DNA of 64,000 nt from Proluteimonas flavola (GTDB lineage: Bacteria > Pseudomonadota > Gammaproteobacteria > Xanthomonadales > Xanthomonadaceae): NCBI RefSeq assembly GCF_021191705.1, contig NZ_JAIWPU010000017.1, positions 1 to 64,000 on the forward strand, in the 5' to 3' direction. Position 1 is the first letter of the stretch; every line of letters starts with the position of its first letter. Below, one piece after another: positions 10,429-18,445 of this stretch. A program made the translations under genes and the position numbers. A model generated the notes under the pieces. It saw only the letters and a list, made by a program, of their open reading frames with translations. It did no database searches and was not told the origin of the DNA.

Positions 10429-11154
10429 ATGGAGACGACACGGGAGGCGCCGCTGAGCCAGCGGATCCGCGCCGACATCGAGCAGCGCATCCGCAGTGGG
10501 GCCTGGGCGCCCGGACACCGGGTGCCGCCCGAGCGGGAGCTGATGGTCGACTACGCATGCTCGCGGATGACGGTGAACCGCGCGCTCACCGCCCTGGCCG
10601 AAGCCGGACTCATCGTCCGCAGGCGCAAGTCCGGCAGCTTCGTGCGTGCGCCGGATCCGCAGATCGAATCGGTGGCGCTGCAGATCCCCGACATTCCGCT
10701 GGAGGTCGCGCAGCGCGGACATGCGTACCGGTTCCATCTGCTGTCGCGTCGGCAACGCGTCGCCCGCAGGCGTGCCGTCGAAGAGATGGCGCTGGCCGGC
10801 TCGGATGGCCGGCTGCTCGAGCTGCGCGGTGTGCATCTGGCCGACGGACAGCCGTTCGCGCTCGAAACGCGCCTGCTCAATGCCGAGGTCGCGCCTGCAG
10901 CGTTGACGACCGATTTCTCCGCGACCGCGCCCGGCAGCTGGCTGCTGCGGACGGTGCCGTGGACGCGTGCGGCGCATCGCATCGGCGCGGTGGCCGCCAG
11001 CGCCGAACAAGCCGTCCTGCTTGCCGTTGCCCCGGGCGCGCCGTGCCTGGCGATCACACGGCAGACCTGGCGTGGCGGAACCTGCGTGACGTTCGTACGG
11101 CAGTGGTTCGTCGGCGACCGCTACGAACTGGTGGCGGGCGACGACGCAGGCTGA
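10429..11154 (+). CDS. hutC: histidine utilisation repressor (GntR/HutC family)
   Basis: A 241-residue transcriptional repressor. The N-terminal GntR winged helix-turn-helix spans about residues 8-75 (LSQRIRADIEQRIRSGAW, then SRMTVNRALTALAEAGLIVR). The C-terminal UTRA effector domain (about 95-235) binds urocanate in known HutC proteins. It is transcribed divergently from hutH-hutU. The ATG at 10429 is chosen because it begins a few residues before the wHTH. The open frame extends to 10366, but that part overlaps the operator region. Confidence 0.88.
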   Translation: METTREAPLSQRIRADIEQRIRSGAWAPGHRVPPERELMVDYACSRMTVNRALTALAEAGLIVRRRKSGSFVRAPDPQIESVALQIPDIPLEVAQRGHAYRFHLLSRRQRVARRRAVEEMALAGSDGRLLELRGVHLADGQPFALETRLLNAEVAPAALTTDFSATAPGSWLLRTVPWTRAAHRIGAVAASAEQAVLLAVAPGAPCLAITRQTWRGGTCVTFVRQWFVGDRYELVAGDDAG

Positions 11155-11240
11155 GCGCAGGTGGCGGACGGCACCGGGAGACGCGGGTGTGAAGGCGGCG
11201 TTGACATCACCCGGAGCCGCATGGTACCCATGTTCATCCT

Positions 11241-11260
11241 TCGTATATACAAATACACGA
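11241..11260. promoter_or_regulatory. imperfect 20-bp dyad upstream of metal-locus genes
   Basis: TCGTATAT, a 4-bp spacer, then ATACACGA: arms match at 7 of 8 positions. It ends 15 bp before the start of the CopL-like gene, in an AT-rich patch that contrasts with the surrounding GC. It resembles an operator for a dimeric regulator. The nearest candidate is HutC (core TATATACA), but a metal-responsive factor is equally possible. Confidence 0.45.
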
Positions 11261-11275
11261 AACCGACACATCCCC

Positions 11276-11677
11276 ATGTCTGTCCGTCGATTCGTCCTCC
11301 GCCTCGTGCTCGCCATGCTGCTCTGCCTCAACGGCAGCGGTGCACTGTGGGCATCGACGGAAATGACGATAGCCGCGACCGGGACCGGCAGCGGCCCACT
11401 GCCTGCGCATGCCGAAGGGGCTGCACACGCGCATCATGCCGTGTCGGCCGACATGCAGGCCAGCGGGGACGGCCACGCGCACGCGGGTGAGGACTGCCAG
11501 TGCGGGATCGGCATGCGCGGCGGCTGCGGCTGCAGCTGTGCGTATCCCGCAGGCTGCATCACCGTCGGCGTGCCGTTCTCCGCCCACCACGTGCTGCCGG
11601 CGGCCGCGCCCGCCTACAGCGAAATCCGTGCGCCGCAGCAGCCCAGCGGCAAGATCTTCCGCCCTCCGATCAGCTGA
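11276..11677 (+). CDS. CopL/DUF2946-like exported metal-binding protein
   Basis: A 133-residue protein with a hydrophobic N-terminus (FVLRLVLAMLLCLNGSGALWA), a His-rich middle (HAEGAAHAHHA) and the cysteine cluster CQCGIGMRGGCGCSCAYPAGC. It ends in FRPPIS, similar to the PPIS ending of the copL product at 6558. It is a second CopL-like protein in the window, here heading a TonB-receptor/PepSY operon rather than copA. This suggests a copper- or other metal-linked function for the whole operon. Start chosen just before the hydrophobic segment. No clear Shine-Dalgarno. Confidence 0.65.
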   Translation: MSVRRFVLRLVLAMLLCLNGSGALWASTEMTIAATGTGSGPLPAHAEGAAHAHHAVSADMQASGDGHAHAGEDCQCGIGMRGGCGCSCAYPAGCITVGVPFSAHHVLPAAAPAYSEIRAPQQPSGKIFRPPIS

Positions 11678-11778
11678 TCCGCGTCGTTTCTCCGGCGCTC
11701 CCGCCGCGACATTGCGTCGCGCGCCGGGCCGTGCCGTCACGCCAGATCATGTCCAGCTGCCATCCGGAGAGCTTCCCC

Positions 11779-14478
11779 ATGCCGTTCTCACGCCACCAAC
11801 TCGCCTTGGCGGTCAGCGCACTGCTGGCCGCGGGCCCGCTTGCCGCCCAGTCCGATACCGCATCGCCCGATGCCACCACCCTCGACGCGGTCAGCGTCAC
11901 CGGTTCCCACATCAAGGGCGCCCAGCTGTCGGGCGTGGGTCCCGTCAGCATCGTCGATGCCGATACCATCGCCCGCTCCGGCGCCACGTCGGTGGAGACG
12001 CTGCTGCAGCGTCTGCCCGCCTCGGCCGGCTTCGCCGGCAACCAGACCAATGCCTACTGGACCGGTGGTGGTTACGGCACCACCCAGGTCAACCTGCGCG
12101 GTATCGGCGTGAACCGCACGCTGGTGCTGCTCAACGGCCGGCGCATCGTCAACGGCGGGACCGGCGCCAACAGTTCGGTCGATCTGAACGTGGTGCCCGT
12201 GGCGATCATCGACCGCATCGAGGTCCTCAAGGACGGCGCGTCGGCGATCTACGGCGCCGACGCGGTCGCCGGCGTGGTCAACATCATCACCAGGCGCGGC
12301 GTCGACGGGGCGCAACTGGGCCTGCGCTATGGCGAGACCTTCGAGGGCGACGGCGCCAACCAGGCCGCGGACCTCGTCTGGGGCGTGACCGGCGAGCGCG
12401 GCGCGCTGACCGCCTCGCTGAGCCACTCCGAAAGCAAGGCCGTCAACATGGCCAGCCGACAGCCCTGCGGCCTGGGCGAGGTGAACGGGCAACTGCAATG
12501 CGTGGGCAGCTCGGCGACGGTCGGCGGTCGCGCGCTGCTGGCCGACGGCAGCATGGTCAACTTCAACCAGGACCCGGACGGCGACGGCGATGCCTTCGCG
12601 CCGTACTCGGGCATCCACAACTACAACGCGTATCCCACGCTCAACGCCGTCAATCCGATCGAGCGCACCAGCCTGACGGTGTTCGGCGATCTGGCGCTCG
12701 GCGACACCGTGGATCTGTTCACCGAGTTGATGTTCACCAACCGGCGCTCCAACCAGCTCGCCTCGCCCGGGTCCATCGGCCAGTACCGGCCGGTTCGCAT
12801 TGCCGCCAGCCATCCGACCAACCCGACCGGCCAGGACCTGACCCTGGTGCGTCGCCGGCTGGAGGAGGCGGGCCCGCGCCAGTTCTACCAGGACGTCGAC
12901 ACCTGGCGCGTGGTGGCCGGCCTGGATGGCCATATCGGCGACAACTGGCACTGGAGCACCGCGTTCAACTACGGCCGCAGCACCGGCATCGACGGCTCGA
13001 GCAATGTCGCCGACCTCGACCGCGTGGACCGCACGCTCGACCGCGCGCTGTGCAGCACCGCCCCCGGCGCGGCGGTGCCCTGCGCGGACTATCTCGGTTA
13101 CGGCGACCTGTCGCCGGCGGTGATCGACTACATCATGTTCACCACCCGCGATACCGGCGGCAACGAACAGCGCAGCTTCACCGCCAACCTCGACGGCGAA
13201 CTGTTCGAACTGCCGGCCGGCTTCGTCGGCTTCGCCACCGGCGTGGAACTGCGCACCGACCGCGGCTGGCGCGATCCGGACATCCTCACCCAGCGCGGCA
13301 TCGCCAACAGCAATGCCGCCCAGCGCATCGACGGCGAGTACGAGGTGCGCGAGGTGTTCGCCGAGGTCTCGGTGCCGCTGCTCGCGGACCTGCCCGGTGC
13401 GCAACTGCTGACCTTCAACGGCGCGGTGCGCTATTCCGATTACGACCTGTTCGGCGGCGACACCAACTACAAGCTGGGGCTGGACTGGCAGGCGGCGGAT
13501 GCATTCAAGATGCGCGCGACCTATGCCACCGCGTTCCGGATTCCCAACATCCCCGAACTGTTCGGCGGCGTCAGCGAAGGCAACCTGACCACGACCGATC
13601 CGTGCAGCGGCTGGAGCAGCCTGGACCCGGCCTCGAACGTGTCCCGCAACTGCCAGGCCAGCGGCGTGCCGGTCGGCTACACGCAACTGGGCAACTCGGT
13701 GCTCACCCGGACCGGCGGCAATATCGACCTGCAGCCCGAGGACGCGAAGACCTTCACCGTCGGCGCGGTCTGGACACCGGGCTTCGCCGATGGCCTGACG
13801 GTCACCGCCGACTGGTTCGACATCCGCATCGAGAACGCGATCCAGAGCGTGGCCGGTTCGACCAAGCTCTCGCTCTGCTACAACAGCGAAGGCCTGTCGC
13901 ACCCGTTCTGCAGCGCGAGCAACTTCACGCGGCATCCGGTCACCGGCGAAATCGACTTCCTGTCCTCGCAGCCGGTCAACGCCGCCAATGAACGCATCTC
14001 CGGCATCGACCTGGGGCTGGTGTACGAGTTCGCCGCCGCCGGCCTGGACGTGACCGCAAGCCTGGACGTGTCCTATCTCGACCGCTACGACCTCACGCCG
14101 TTCCAGGGCGGCACCACGATCGCGTATGCCGGGCACATCACCGGCGGCCGCGGCAGCTATGCCAAGTGGCGCTCGTTCGGCTCGCTGGTGCTGGCGCGCG
14201 AGGCGTGGTCGGGCGCGTGGAGTGCGCAGTACATCGGCAGTGCCGACGACATCAACGCGTCCGCGGGTGACATCGGCGCGCGCGCCGGCAGCCTCGTCTA
14301 CCACAACCTGCAGTTGCAGTACGCCGCCACCCCGGCGCTGGACCTGGCGCTGGGCGTGGACAACCTGTTCGACAAGCAGGCGCCCTTCATCCAGAGCTAC
14401 ACCGACGCCAACACCGACACGATGACCTACGACCTGCTGGGCAGGCGCTGGAACGCCAAGCTGACCTGGCGCTGGTAA
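11779..14478 (+). CDS. TonB-dependent outer-membrane receptor (metal locus)
   Basis: An 899-residue TonB-dependent receptor. It has a signal peptide (SALLAAGPLAAQ), an N-terminal plug domain with TLDAVSVTGSHIKG and the LNGRRIVNGG / [20 protein letters not shown] segments, and then a 22-strand-type barrel ending in LTWRW, where the last residue is aromatic. It imports a large or chelated substrate using energy from TonB-ExbBD. GGAGAG lies 7 bp upstream of the ATG. Neighbours are a CopL-like protein upstream and two PepSY proteins plus a DUF411 protein downstream, so the cargo is probably a metal or metal chelate. The exact ligand cannot be read from sequence. Confidence 0.9.
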   Translation: MPFSRHQLALAVSALLAAGPLAAQSDTASPDATTLDAVSVTGSHIKGAQLSGVGPVSIVDADTIARSGATSVETLLQRLPASAGFAGNQTNAYWTGGGYGTTQVNLRGIGVNRTLVLLNGRRIVNGGTGANSSVDLNVVPVAIIDRIEVLKDGASAIYGADAVAGVVNIITRRGVDGAQLGLRYGETFEGDGANQAADLVWGVTGERGALTASLSHSESKAVNMASRQPCGLGEVNGQLQCVGSSATVGGRALLADGSMVNFNQDPDGDGDAFAPYSGIHNYNAYPTLNAVNPIERTSLTVFGDLALGDTVDLFTELMFTNRRSNQLASPGSIGQYRPVRIAASHPTNPTGQDLTLVRRRLEEAGPRQFYQDVDTWRVVAGLDGHIGDNWHWSTAFNYGRSTGIDGSSNVADLDRVDRTLDRALCSTAPGAAVPCADYLGYGDLSPAVIDYIMFTTRDTGGNEQRSFTANLDGELFELPAGFVGFATGVELRTDRGWRDPDILTQRGIANSNAAQRIDGEYEVREVFAEVSVPLLADLPGAQLLTFNGAVRYSDYDLFGGDTNYKLGLDWQAADAFKMRATYATAFRIPNIPELFGGVSEGNLTTTDPCSGWSSLDPASNVSRNCQASGVPVGYTQLGNSVLTRTGGNIDLQPEDAKTFTVGAVWTPGFADGLTVTADWFDIRIENAIQSVAGSTKLSLCYNSEGLSHPFCSASNFTRHPVTGEIDFLSSQPVNAANERISGIDLGLVYEFAAAGLDVTASLDVSYLDRYDLTPFQGGTTIAYAGHITGGRGSYAKWRSFGSLVLAREAWSGAWSAQYIGSADDINASAGDIGARAGSLVYHNLQLQYAATPALDLALGVDNLFDKQAPFIQSYTDANTDTMTYDLLGRRWNAKLTWRW

Positions 14479-14543
14479 CGGGTGCGGGGCCGGCCGTGCG
14501 CCGGCCCCGTCCATCGACACGCATCGTGAACGGGAAAACGGCA

Positions 14544-15236
14544 ATGAAACCTGCGTTCTGGGCGCGCCGCGCCCATAAATGGATCGGCCTGGTCATCGGC
14601 GTCCAGGCCCTGCTGTGGACGGTGAGTGGGGTCTACATGACGGTGATCTCGCTCGACATCATCCATGGCGACCACCTGGCCCACGCGCATCGCGAAGCGC
14701 TCGCGCACGAGGCGGCATACCTGCAGCAGTCGGCGCTGCTCGACCGCTATCCGGGCACGACGGCCATCGCGCTCAAGCGCCTGCTCGACCGGGACGTGTT
14801 CGAACTGCGTACCGGCGACGGCGTGCTGCTGGCCGATGCGCAGACCGGCGAGCGGCTGACGCCGCTGCCGGAGGACGCCGCCCTCGCCCTGGCCCGCGCG
14901 CTCTACCAGGGCGATGCGGACGTCTCGCGTACCGAGTGGATCACGGTCGCGCCGCAGGAGGTGCAGACGCGGCCGGTGCCGATGTGGGCGGTGCACTTCG
15001 CCGACCGCGGCGCCACCACCCTCTATCTCTCGCCCGATACAGGGGAACTGCTGGCGCGGCGCCACAGCCTGTGGCGCTGGTTCGACTTCCTCTGGATGTT
15101 GCACATCATGGATTACGACACCCGCAGCGACGTCAACAACACCCTGTTCCGGGTGGCGTCGATTGTCGGGTTGCTGTTCGCACTCAGCGGCGTCTGGCTG
15201 CTGTTCTACAGCTTTCGCCGGCGGGTGCCGGCATGA
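14544..15236 (+). CDS. PepSY-domain inner-membrane protein
   Basis: A 230-residue PepSY-associated transmembrane protein. One helix lies near the N-terminus (HKWIGLVIGVQALLWTVSGVYM, about 11-32), a periplasmic PepSY-type region follows (about 40-185), and a C-terminal helix ends it (VASIVGLLFALSGVWLLF). The motif WRWFDFLWMLHIMDYDTRSDVNN is shared almost exactly with the next gene. Family members act near siderophore or metal reduction at the inner membrane. The stop overlaps the next start (ATGA), so the pair is translationally coupled and may form one complex. Confidence 0.82.
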   Translation: MKPAFWARRAHKWIGLVIGVQALLWTVSGVYMTVISLDIIHGDHLAHAHREALAHEAAYLQQSALLDRYPGTTAIALKRLLDRDVFELRTGDGVLLADAQTGERLTPLPEDAALALARALYQGDADVSRTEWITVAPQEVQTRPVPMWAVHFADRGATTLYLSPDTGELLARRHSLWRWFDFLWMLHIMDYDTRSDVNNTLFRVASIVGLLFALSGVWLLFYSFRRRVPA

Positions 15237-17071
15237 CGCCGTGGCTGCGGCGGTTGCACAAGTGGATCGGCCTGCTGGTCGCGCTCCAGTTCGTGCTGTG
15301 GATGGTCAGCGGGCTGATGATGGGCTGGCTCGATCACGACCGGGTACAGGGCCACATCTGGCGGGCGCATGCCGGACCTGCGCCGGCGTGGCCGCGCGAT
15401 GCACTGCCGGCGGAGGCCGTGCTGGGCGCCGCCACCGCGGCGGGTGCCCACGTCGGCGGCGTGGCATCGGCCTGGCTCGACGGCACGCCGGTGTACCGGA
15501 TCCTCGACGGTGGCGTCACCCGCCTGGTCGATGCGCACACCGGACAGGCGCTGCGGATCGACGGGGCGTGGGCACGACGCCTGGCGCAGGCGTCCTATAC
15601 CGGCCCGGGCAACGCCGGCGTGGCGCGCAAGGTGGAGGCCACGCTCGAAGCGCGTGCCCACGTCGGGCCGTTCTGGCGCGTGGATTTCGACGACGACGAC
15701 GGCACCACGGTGTACCTGTCCGACCAGACCGGCGAGGTGCTGGCGCACCGCAACGACACCTGGCGGCTGTTCGACATCTTCTGGATGTTGCACATCATGG
15801 ATTACACCGGCCGCAGCGACTTCAACAATCCGCTGGTGGTGATGGCCGGCATCGGCGGGCTCTGGATGGCGCTGAGCGGCATCTGGCTGCTGGTGGCGAG
15901 TTTCCGGCTTGGCGAGTTCGTGCCCAGGCGATGGCGCCCGGCGCGTGCGTTGACGGTGTTCGCGCCCGGCGGGACGCGACTGCGGACCGTGCAGGCCAGC
16001 GCCGGTGACGATGCCTACGTGGCCCTGGCGCGCAACGGGCTGCAGTTGCCGTCCAACTGTGGAGGTGGTCAGAGCTGTGGCCTGTGCGAGGTGCGCGTGC
16101 GCGGGGCGGCGCCGCGGCCGACCGCGGCCGACCGCGCCCATCTGCCCGACACCCGCCTGCGCCAGGGACATCGACTGGCCTGCAACCTGCGCCTGCGTGC
16201 CGACACCGAGATCGAGGTGGCAGGCGGGGCGGCGCTGTGGACGCACGCGCACGCGACGGTCGAACACGTCGAGGCGGTCACGCCGTTCCTGCGCGAGATC
16301 GTGCTCAGGCCGGATGTGGCGCCAGGCGCCGAATACCAGCCCGGCGCCTATCTGCAGGTGCATGTGCCCGCCTACGAGCGTCCGCGCTCCGACATCGTGC
16401 AGCCGGACGCGCATCGCGCGGACTGGGACGCCCTGGCGCTGCCGCCGGCCCTGCACAACGCCGAACCGGTGCGCCGCGCCTACTCGCTGTCCTTGCCGCC
16501 TGCCGGCGACGACGGCCGCCTGCGCCTGCTGGTGCGCTTCAGTCCCGGCAGCCGCCCGGGCCGCCGGCAGCCGCCGGGCAGGGGATCGTCGTGGATGTAC
16601 ACCCTGCAGCCGGGCGATCGCCTGGACTACAGCGGTCCGTTCGGTGATTTCGCCCTCAGGCCCGGCGGCCGCGAAAAGGTCTTCATCGGCGGCGGTGCGG
16701 GCATGGCGCCCTTGCGGGCGATGATCCATGCGCTGCTCGATGCGGGTGCCGGCGAACGCATCCATTTCTGGTACGGCGCCCGCGATCTGCGCGAAGCCCC
16801 GTATGTGGACGAGATGCAGGCGCTGGCGCAGGACCACGCGAACTTCAGCTGGCACCTGGTGCTCTCGGATCCCGCACCGTGCACGGATGCGCTGTTGCGC
16901 GGTCTGGTGCACGAGGTCGCCGGGCAACGATTGCTCGCCAGCCATCCGGCACTGCACGATTGCGACTTCTACCTGTGCGGTCCCCCGGCGATGCTCGCCG
17001 CCACCCGCAGGCTGCTCAAGCGCCTGGGGGTCCCGGATGCGCAGGTGGCCTATGACGACTTCAAGATCTGA
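15233..17071 (+). CDS. PepSY / 2Fe-2S ferredoxin / FAD-NAD(P) reductase fusion
   Basis: A 612-residue three-part protein. Residues 1-230 are a PepSY membrane module with two helices, paralogous to the preceding gene. Residues about 240-330 are a plant-type 2Fe-2S ferredoxin (SNCGGGQSCGLCEV plus a later Cys near ACNLRL). Residues about 335-610 form an FAD- and NAD-binding reductase of the ferredoxin-NADP/NqrF type (RAYSLS for flavin, FIGGGAGMAPLRAM and FYLCGPPAML for nucleotide). It is therefore a self-contained electron path from NAD(P)H through FAD and FeS to a membrane/periplasmic PepSY domain, fitting a metal or siderophore reductase. The cofactor motifs are seen; the substrate is inferred from neighbours. 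Confidence 0.85.
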   Translation: MTPWLRRLHKWIGLLVALQFVLWMVSGLMMGWLDHDRVQGHIWRAHAGPAPAWPRDALPAEAVLGAATAAGAHVGGVASAWLDGTPVYRILDGGVTRLVDAHTGQALRIDGAWARRLAQASYTGPGNAGVARKVEATLEARAHVGPFWRVDFDDDDGTTVYLSDQTGEVLAHRNDTWRLFDIFWMLHIMDYTGRSDFNNPLVVMAGIGGLWMALSGIWLLVASFRLGEFVPRRWRPARALTVFAPGGTRLRTVQASAGDDAYVALARNGLQLPSNCGGGQSCGLCEVRVRGAAPRPTAADRAHLPDTRLRQGHRLACNLRLRADTEIEVAGGAALWTHAHATVEHVEAVTPFLREIVLRPDVAPGAEYQPGAYLQVHVPAYERPRSDIVQPDAHRADWDALALPPALHNAEPVRRAYSLSLPPAGDDGRLRLLVRFSPGSRPGRRQPPGRGSSWMYTLQPGDRLDYSGPFGDFALRPGGREKVFIGGGAGMAPLRAMIHALLDAGAGERIHFWYGARDLREAPYVDEMQALAQDHANFSWHLVLSDPAPCTDALLRGLVHEVAGQRLLASHPALHDCDFYLCGPPAMLAATRRLLKRLGVPDAQVAYDDFKI

Positions 17072-17096
17072 CCGGCGTCCGCGCCCAGGAGATTCC

Positions 17097-17639
17097 ATGT
17101 ACCGCCATGCCCCTGTGTTGCTGTCCATCGCGTTCTTCCTGCCACTGGCGGCCTGTGCCGGCCCGGCCGCGCCACCGGCCGCATCCGTGCAGGCGACGCA
17201 TGCGCCGGAACCGGCGGTCCAGCCGGGCGCGGCGCGGCCGACCATGGTGGTCCACAAGACGGCCACCTGCGGCTGCTGCAGCGTGTGGATCGATCACGTG
17301 CGCGAAGCGGGCTTCGGGGTGGAGGTGGTCGACGAGGCGGACCTGGGCGAGGTCAAGGCACGGCTGGGCGTGCCGTTCGCCAAGGGCTCGTGTCATACCG
17401 CCGAGATCGAAGGCTATCTCGTGGAGGGCCACGTGCCGGCCGAGGACATCCGCCGACTGCTTGCCGAGCGGCCGGATGCCCGCGGTCTCGTGTTGCCGGG
17501 CATGCCGCTGGGCTCGCCCGGCATGGAGATGCCGGATGGCCGCCGCCAGGCATTCACGGTGGAACTGGTCGACAGGGACGGCGTCACCCGGCCGTTCTCC
17601 CATCATCCCGGACACGCCGGTCAGGCTGGCGTGCCTTGA
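17097..17639 (+). CDS. DUF411 metal-binding lipoprotein
   Basis: A 180-residue protein. The lipobox LAAC near residue 20 predicts lipidation. The DUF411 domain begins with VVHKTATCGCCSVWIDHV, which carries the paired cysteines, and continues with the conserved KGSCHTAEI and GHVPAEDI segments and a GLVLPGMPLGSPGMEM loop. DUF411 proteins are recurrently found beside copper-handling genes. AGGAG lies six bases before the ATG. It follows the reductase by 25 bp and closes the metal operon. A copper chaperone or sensor role is inferred from family context. Confidence 0.85.
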   Translation: MYRHAPVLLSIAFFLPLAACAGPAAPPAASVQATHAPEPAVQPGAARPTMVVHKTATCGCCSVWIDHVREAGFGVEVVDEADLGEVKARLGVPFAKGSCHTAEIEGYLVEGHVPAEDIRRLLAERPDARGLVLPGMPLGSPGMEMPDGRRQAFTVELVDRDGVTRPFSHHPGHAGQAGVP

Positions 17640-17754
17640 GCTCCGCCGTGCGGGCGGCCGCGCGAGGGCAGCCGCGCGCCGGGCACGCCACGCGGCGTCA
17701 GCGCAAGGTCATGCGCCGGGAGAGGGGGCAGGTGCCGATGAACGCCTCCGCAAC

Positions 17755-18147
17755 TCACAGCGGTCGCGTGCGCTCGCGCAGCCATCGCGCGAGCGCGACT
17801 TCGTCCAGCTCGCCGGCCGCCAGCGCCATCCAGGTCAGGTAGCGATCCGCCTGCGACGCGTCGAGATCGAAACCGTTGAGGTGCAGGAACAACAGTGCGG
17901 CGACGAGCGATGTGCGTTTGTTGCCGTCGACGAAAGGATGCAGATGCGCGATGCCATGCGCATAGGCCGCCGCGAGTGCCTGGATGTCGGGCGGCGGATC
18001 ACCGTAACTCGCGAGCTGCCGGGGCTTTGCCAGCGCCGTTTCGAACAGCCCCCGGTCGCGAATGCCACTGGCGCCACCGTGTTCGGACAGCTGCGCAAGA
18101 TGGATGGCCTCGACGACCCGTGGCTGCAGCCAGACGACCGCGTTCAC
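17755..18147 (-). CDS. doc: Doc-family (Fic-fold) toxin
   Basis: A 130-residue death-on-curing toxin. The catalytic motif HPFVDGNKRT is at residues 70-79, matching the Doc variant of the Fic motif (H-x-F-x-D-x-N-K-R). Known Doc proteins inactivate EF-Tu by phosphorylation. It begins with GTG inside the antitoxin stop (GTGA, 4-bp overlap), so toxin synthesis is coupled to the antitoxin. Length equals the family norm (about 126). The longer open frame upstream is a shadow of the antitoxin. Confidence 0.9.
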   Translation of the reverse strand: MNAVVWLQPRVVEAIHLAQLSEHGGASGIRDRGLFETALAKPRQLASYGDPPPDIQALAAAYAHGIAHLHPFVDGNKRTSLVAALLFLHLNGFDLDASQADRYLTWMALAAGELDEVALARWLRERTRPL

Positions 18148-18368
18148 TTGGCGAGCTGGCGCAGCACGTCCCGGTTCTCGCGCATGAGCTTGCGCGCGAC
18201 TTCCATCTGCCGCTCGAACTCCGCGTCGTAGGCTGAGATGAGATAGCCGCCCGGTGCTTCGCTCAGGTGCAGCGAATCCCCCGCTTCCAGACGCAGGTTC
18301 GACAAGATTTCCTTCGGCAGCACGACGCCGACCGAATTGCCGATGCGGGTGAGCTTGAGGGCGGTCAT
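18144..18368 (-). CDS. AbrB/MazE-type antitoxin of the Doc pair
   Basis: A 74-residue protein. The N-terminal swapped-hairpin AbrB domain (LTRIGNSVGVVLPKEILSNLRLEAGD, about residues 5-30) binds DNA, and the C-terminal helix (EFERQMEVARKLMRENRDVLRQL) would neutralise the toxin. GGAG lies upstream of the ATG. It is encoded immediately before the Doc toxin. By analogy with known pairs it should repress its own promoter, where a palindrome is present. Confidence 0.88.
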   Translation of the reverse strand: MTALKLTRIGNSVGVVLPKEILSNLRLEAGDSLHLSEAPGGYLISAYDAEFERQMEVARKLMRENRDVLRQLAK

Positions 18369-18382
18369 GAAGCGGCTCCGGC

Positions 18383-18402
18383 GTTATTACGGATGTAATT
18401 AC
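18383..18402. promoter_or_regulatory. palindromic operator of the toxin-antitoxin operon
   Basis: GTTATTAC-GGAT-GTAATTAC is an inverted repeat with arms matching at 7 of 8 positions, centred 24 bp upstream of the antitoxin start in an AT-rich island. Its place fits autoregulation by the AbrB-type antitoxin. The next gene (ilvD) ends 43 bp further right. Confidence 0.65.
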
Positions 18403-18445
18403 GCGCCGACCGGGCAACCCTGTCAAGTCGGGCCGCCTACCCGGT

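Noticed and set aside
11788-14544. 918-residue minus-strand open frame opposite the TonB receptor
   Set aside because: Antisense shadow. The plus-strand protein has signal peptide, plug and barrel hallmarks.
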